Positions 8,801 to 11,452 of a stretch of DNA of 11,452 nucleotides are shown here, one piece after another. The translations under genes and the position numbers were made by a program. The first letter of the stretch is position 1; each line of letters opens with the position of its first letter. The notes below the pieces were generated by a model that did not search any database, had not been told where the DNA came from, and saw only the letters and a program-made list of their open reading frames with translations. Source of the stretch: Ophiosphaerella korrae (taxonomy: Eukaryota > Ascomycota > Dothideomycetes > Pleosporales > Phaeosphaeriaceae); the NCBI GenBank assembly GCA_028456385.1, contig JALNQF010000901.1, positions 1-11,452 of the forward strand, written 5' to 3'.

Positions 8801-9030
8801 AATAAGCTTTACTCTTCTTGTTATAGAAGAGCTACTTATTAAACGTTATATTATACGTTATAATTACCTAATCTAATTCTAGGACCTATATCCTATATAT
8901 ATTAGATACTCTATATCCTACTAGATATCTAATATAGCCCTAAGGGCTTATTTTAAAGCTTCTCTTATTATACCTAGCTACTTACTCCTTATTAAGTAGA
9001 TATACGTAGTAGCTATAGGCGTATACTCTA
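8800..9030 (-). other. Post-integrase segment of the copia polyprotein
   Basis: In frame it reads SRVYAYSYYVYLL, then FKISP, a stop, GYIRYLVGYR (8907-8939 for the second half) and SNIYRI. Next come VLELD and VIITYNITFN. This is the conserved copia block after the integrase core, usually H-L-R-x-F/Y-G-C-x-A-Y, then A-x-x-G-x-L-V-G-Y, then Y-R-I/V-W and R-D-V-x-F. The Gly and Cys of YGC are Ser and Tyr here. The stops sit at expected Arg and Trp sites. Confidence 0.85.
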
Positions 9031-9900
9031 CTCTAATCTAGCTAAAGGTCTACTATAGTAGCTCTTACTTACTTAAGCTAATAGTATCTAAAGTACTATC
9101 TAAACTAGCTATTAAGTACTATATTAAGAGCTTATATATTATAAGTATAGCTTAGGCTTATATTATATAGCTATGTAGCTACCTCTACTATCTCTAGCTA
9201 GAGCCTTTCTAGTAAGTTAGCACTTATCTTTATCTTAATTACTTTTATTATTATTTCTTAACTAGCTCTCTTAGCTCTTCTATTTAGCTTATATATATAT
9301 ACTAGAGTACTCTTAACTATAATCTCTTCTTATTTAGCTTAAATCTAGAAGCGCGTCTTACCTCTTTATAGGAGCGTTACTACTTTATTATCTTACTAAA
9401 GTACATACGTATAGAGCTTATAGCGTATTAGTAGTAGCTTTATAAAGCTTTTAAATACTCTTATTATCTTTTAGAGTATTTTACCTTATAATAAGTAGGT
9501 ATAGAGCTTACTACTATACTTATACTTAAGTAGTATAGTTTAAACTTCTCTAAAGTAGCTAGTAGGTATATTAAATAGGTCTTACGCTACTTACTAGTAT
9601 AGGCGTAAGGCTCTCTCTTTAGGCTACCTTAAGATAACTTACTTAGCGTAAGCTATTAAGTAATACTTATACTTAATGCGCACTATCCTATTAATACGCA
9701 CGTTTCTTACGCTTGTTACTAGCGCTCGTAGTACTTCTAGTCTAAGATAACTAGCTTTAGCGTGCTAGAGCTCTTCTAAGTTACTTCTAGGCGTTATACG
9801 CTATAAGTTAAGCTATTAATTAACTTAATTACCTTAAGTTACACTTATAATAGTTAGATAAAACGTAATACGCTTATATTTAATAAAAGTAAGATTATAT
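9000..9900 (-). other. Integrase (DDE-type) of the copia element, catalytic Glu lost
   Basis: The frame reads a pre-integrase portion near 9600-9700 (NRIVRIKYKYYLIAYAK), then FKSFIKLLLIRYKLYTYVL, then DNKVVTLL with the second catalytic Asp preserved at 9390-9392. It continues to VYIYKLNRRAKRAS near 9261-9300, which corresponds to the copia E-x-N-G-x-A-E-R motif. The codon at 9270-9272 now gives Lys where the catalytic Glu belongs, and two Gly have become Arg. Downstream are LLERL then a stop (Trp) and EIVEVAT, matching the LPxxLWxEAxxxA segment. The intact enzyme inserts the element's cDNA into chromosomes. Confidence 0.88.
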
Positions 9901-10079
9901 TTATATATTAGCGTCGCTAGTATAATACTCTTTACTAGTATTCTTACTCTTAGAGTTACGTTAAAACCTTAATACTAGGCTTTAGCTTACTATAATTAAG
10001 CTTTAGATACTATATTAATATAAAATCCTTTAACTACTACTACTTTATAAAGTATAAGATTCTCTATATACTTACTATA

Positions 10080-10250
10080 AGCTCTATGTAGAGCGTTCTT
10101 AAAAACTTAAGTACTTTTACTAAGTATTAAAAACGCTTATATACTTACTTCTACGTAGCTTATACTTTTTACTCTTATAAAGGAGCCTAGTTTTATAAGA
10201 CTTATTAAGTTAACTAAGTAGAGAGTAGCTCTATTATTAAGTATAGTACT
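10080..10250 (-). other. Aspartic protease domain of the copia element, active site mutated
   Basis: The active-site segment at 10224-10238 reads NNRAT followed by LYLVN, where copia proteases have D-S/N-G-A-S/T then H-x2-N. The Asp is now Asn and the Gly is now Arg, both as G-to-A after a T. Downstream in frame are NLISLIKLGSF and, further on, TKV-like and NALH segments resembling the copia protease body (the usual L-x-x-V-L-H). The intact domain cleaves Gag-Pol. It lies between gag and integrase as expected. Confidence 0.78.
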
Positions 10251-10295
10251 CTTAGAGAGTAGGTAAGTATTAAAATCTAGCGTTAAGTAGGCTCT

Positions 10296-10349
10296 AGGTG
10301 CTAGCTTAATAAGTTTACCTAAGTTAATAAGTATACCTAAGTTAATAAG
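10296..10349 (-). repeat. Three tandem six-codon repeats in the gag-protease linker
   Basis: Three 18-base units encode LINLGI, LINLGK and LIKLAP on the minus strand. Two of them (10317-10334 and 10335-10350) are nearly identical in DNA. They lie in a low-complexity linker just upstream of the copia protease and are probably a slippage expansion. Pro at some of the Leu positions before RIP (CCA to CTA) would be consistent with a flexible linker, but this is inference. Confidence 0.8.
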
Positions 10350-10419
10350 TACTACGTTTAGCTAGCCTAAGTAGACTAAAGCCTTTAATTTAACTAACTC
10401 TAAGCTAGCTTTAACTAGT

Positions 10420-11452
10420 TTCTATAAAGGACTAGCCTACTTTTAAGTTACTAAGGTTTTAACTACTATAAAGCGTAGCTTATCTAAATAAGCCTATATT
10501 TTTGCTTTTCTATTATTGTCTATTTTAAATAGATTACTAGTAAGCGCTACTTATACCTATCTATAATCTTATAGCTTCTAGTAGTAAGCTTAGCTATATA
10601 AGTAGTTATATTTTAAGTTAGTACTTAAGCTTAAGCTTAGCTTAGATCCTCTAAACGTTGTAAATACGCTAGCTCCTTAATTAGTAGTTTAGAGCTTGTA
10701 CTCCTATAATAGAGCTAAGTAGATACTACTAATTTACTCTAGCGTAAGTACCTTTAAGCTAAGGACTAAGCTCTAGATTACTAATTAGCTTATTATCTAA
10801 GCCTAGTCTAAAGCTAGCTTTAGCGTTAACGCTTCTAGGAAATCTTATACTATAAGCTTACTTATTACCTCTATAATATTGTATACAATTATACGCTAAT
10901 ATAGGCGTAGCTACTTATTATACTAGAGCTCTAGTAATTATCGTTATTAGTAAGCCTTCTATAGATAGGCTTAGTATTAAGCTTAGATAAAATTACTAGC
11001 GCTAGTATTAGATAAGGCTAGTAGGCTCTTTAGTATTTAGATAAGCTCTTACAATATAGCTTTATTATTTATAAGTAAAGTTATCTTAGCTATTACTAGA
11101 TAACTTAGATTAACTATAGCGTTTACCTAAGCGCTTAGAGCTCTAAGGCGTACTATTCGCGATACCTAAGTATCTTTTATAGCCTAGTATTTCTCTATTA
11201 TAAGCTTATAGGTAGCTACTTCTTTTACTATTACTAGGCTCTTTAGTTTAAGTTAAACTAGTTTGTTAGCGTAGATATTAGAGACGTTATTAGCTTCTAG
11301 ATTAACTAGCTACTAGATACCTAGCTTAAGAGTATTATAATAGAGTTATATAAACTATACTAGCTATTATAAGTACTTATTAAGTAAAGTAGTACTTTTA
11401 TTAAGTAGAGTAATCTTACTATAAGATATTATAAGCGTTTAAGTAATAGATA
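10420..11452 (-). other. Gag region of the copia element, partial
   Basis: About 340 residues with few stops in the copia frame. Near 11150-11260 it reads VKEVATYKLIIEKY and VNAIVNLSYLVIAKITLL. Near 10760-10890 it reads IVYNIIEVISKLIV, DFLEALTLKLAL and YLALLQEYKL (with one stop read as Q). This alternation of Leu-rich helices fits a copia gag. Near 10590-10620 there is a Tyr-rich patch (KYNYLYS) where a zinc knuckle might be expected, but its spacing does not fit C-x2-C-x4-H-x4-C, so none is called. Identity rests on position in the polyprotein. Confidence 0.65.

Larger units (their letters stand above)
6363..11452 (-). mobile_element. RIP-degraded Ty1/copia LTR retrotransposon (element 3), 5' end outside window
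   Basis: Minus-strand order is gag, protease, integrase, RT, RNase H. Integrase before RT defines Ty1/copia (Pseudoviridae). The frame ends at TAA 6363-6365 and leaves the right edge inside gag, so the 5' LTR is not in the window. The 3' LTR should lie just below 6363 but cannot be delimited. The integrase wording (PNGGAERAGQ-like) and the RT wording (TYAATL-, SPLLW-like) resemble copia polyproteins typical of filamentous ascomycetes. That resemblance comes from family knowledge, not a search. RIP is nearly exhaustive, with very few CpA or TpG left. Confidence 0.92.
6363..11452 (-). pseudogene. Ty1/copia gag-pol polyprotein, RIP-inactivated, partial at N-terminus
   Basis: One frame (codons at plus coordinates divisible by 3) holds at every anchor tested: gag near 11448, protease 10218, pre-integrase 9672, integrase 9390 and 9261, post-integrase 8907, RT 7335, RNase H 6819 and 6678, and the end at 6363. 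That is about 1,690 codons without a detected indel, broken only by TAA/TAG at expected Gln/Trp sites. This matches the single long gag-pol ORF usual for copia elements. No ATG start is in the window. Catalytic residues are lost in protease, integrase and RT, so the copy cannot act autonomously. Confidence 0.93.

Noticed and set aside
9880..10440. A plus-strand frame with long stretches between stops, opposite the copia protease and gag
   Set aside because: The minus strand in the same interval gives the copia protease motif in the frame shared by the whole polyprotein. The plus reading is its shadow.
10580..10630. A Tyr-rich patch in copia gag as a possible RIP-altered zinc knuckle
   Set aside because: Tyr spacing does not fit C-x2-C-x4-H-x4-C, unlike the perfect fit in element 1.
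1..11452. tRNA, rRNA, CRISPR array, bacterial promoters or riboswitches
   Set aside because: No cloverleaf, conserved rRNA stretch or regularly spaced repeats were seen, and the context is a fungal repeat cluster.
1..11452. Genome with reassigned stop codons (TAA/TAG read as Gln)
   Set aside because: Stops also fall at Trp (TGG) sites, and Cys/His, Asp and Gly positions are altered in the same CpA/TpG context. RIP explains all of these, and reassignment explains only some stops.

Overview
The window is AT-rich, gene-poor, repeat-derived DNA, almost certainly from a filamentous ascomycete fungus (Pezizomycotina). CpA and TpG are strongly depleted on both strands, TpA is in great excess, CpG survives, and ATG is very rare. 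Stops are TAA/TAG where CAA, CAG or TGG is expected. Tyr stands where His or Cys is expected, Asn or Lys where Asp or Glu is expected, and Arg where Gly is expected. This is the signature of repeat-induced point mutation (RIP). No intact gene, tRNA, rRNA or CRISPR array was found.

Three RIP-degraded LTR retrotransposons can be read, all on the minus strand, so their 5' ends are at higher coordinates. (1) Positions 1 to about 3440 hold a Ty3/gypsy gag-protease-RT polyprotein with capsid, a double zinc knuckle, protease and RT. It runs in one frame apart from one apparent frameshift near 612-629, and leaves the window inside pol. Its 5' LTR/leader probably occupies about 3441-3900. (2) About 3900-5275 holds RT plus RNase H of a second, different Ty3/gypsy element. 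Its RNase H fades where the leader of element 1 begins, which suggests element 1 inserted into it. (3) Positions 6363-11452 hold a Ty1/copia gag-protease-integrase-RT-RNase H polyprotein, read in a single frame for about 5.1 kb and leaving the right edge inside gag.

The roughly 1.1 kb between elements 2 and 3 (5276-6362) is unassigned. It contains an (ACT)8 run and a plus-strand frame with few stops that encodes a Thr/Lys-rich and then helical-looking product. I could not identify it.

The elements do not function together. They form a silenced, possibly nested retrotransposon cluster of the kind found in AT-rich isochores, subtelomeres or pericentromeres. Base substitutions dominate and indels are few, so the ancestral reading frames remain legible although every catalytic or metal-binding motif examined has been damaged in a way RIP predicts. 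No new biological system was found. The points worth a second look are the RIP context effects and the unassigned 5.3-6.4 kb segment.
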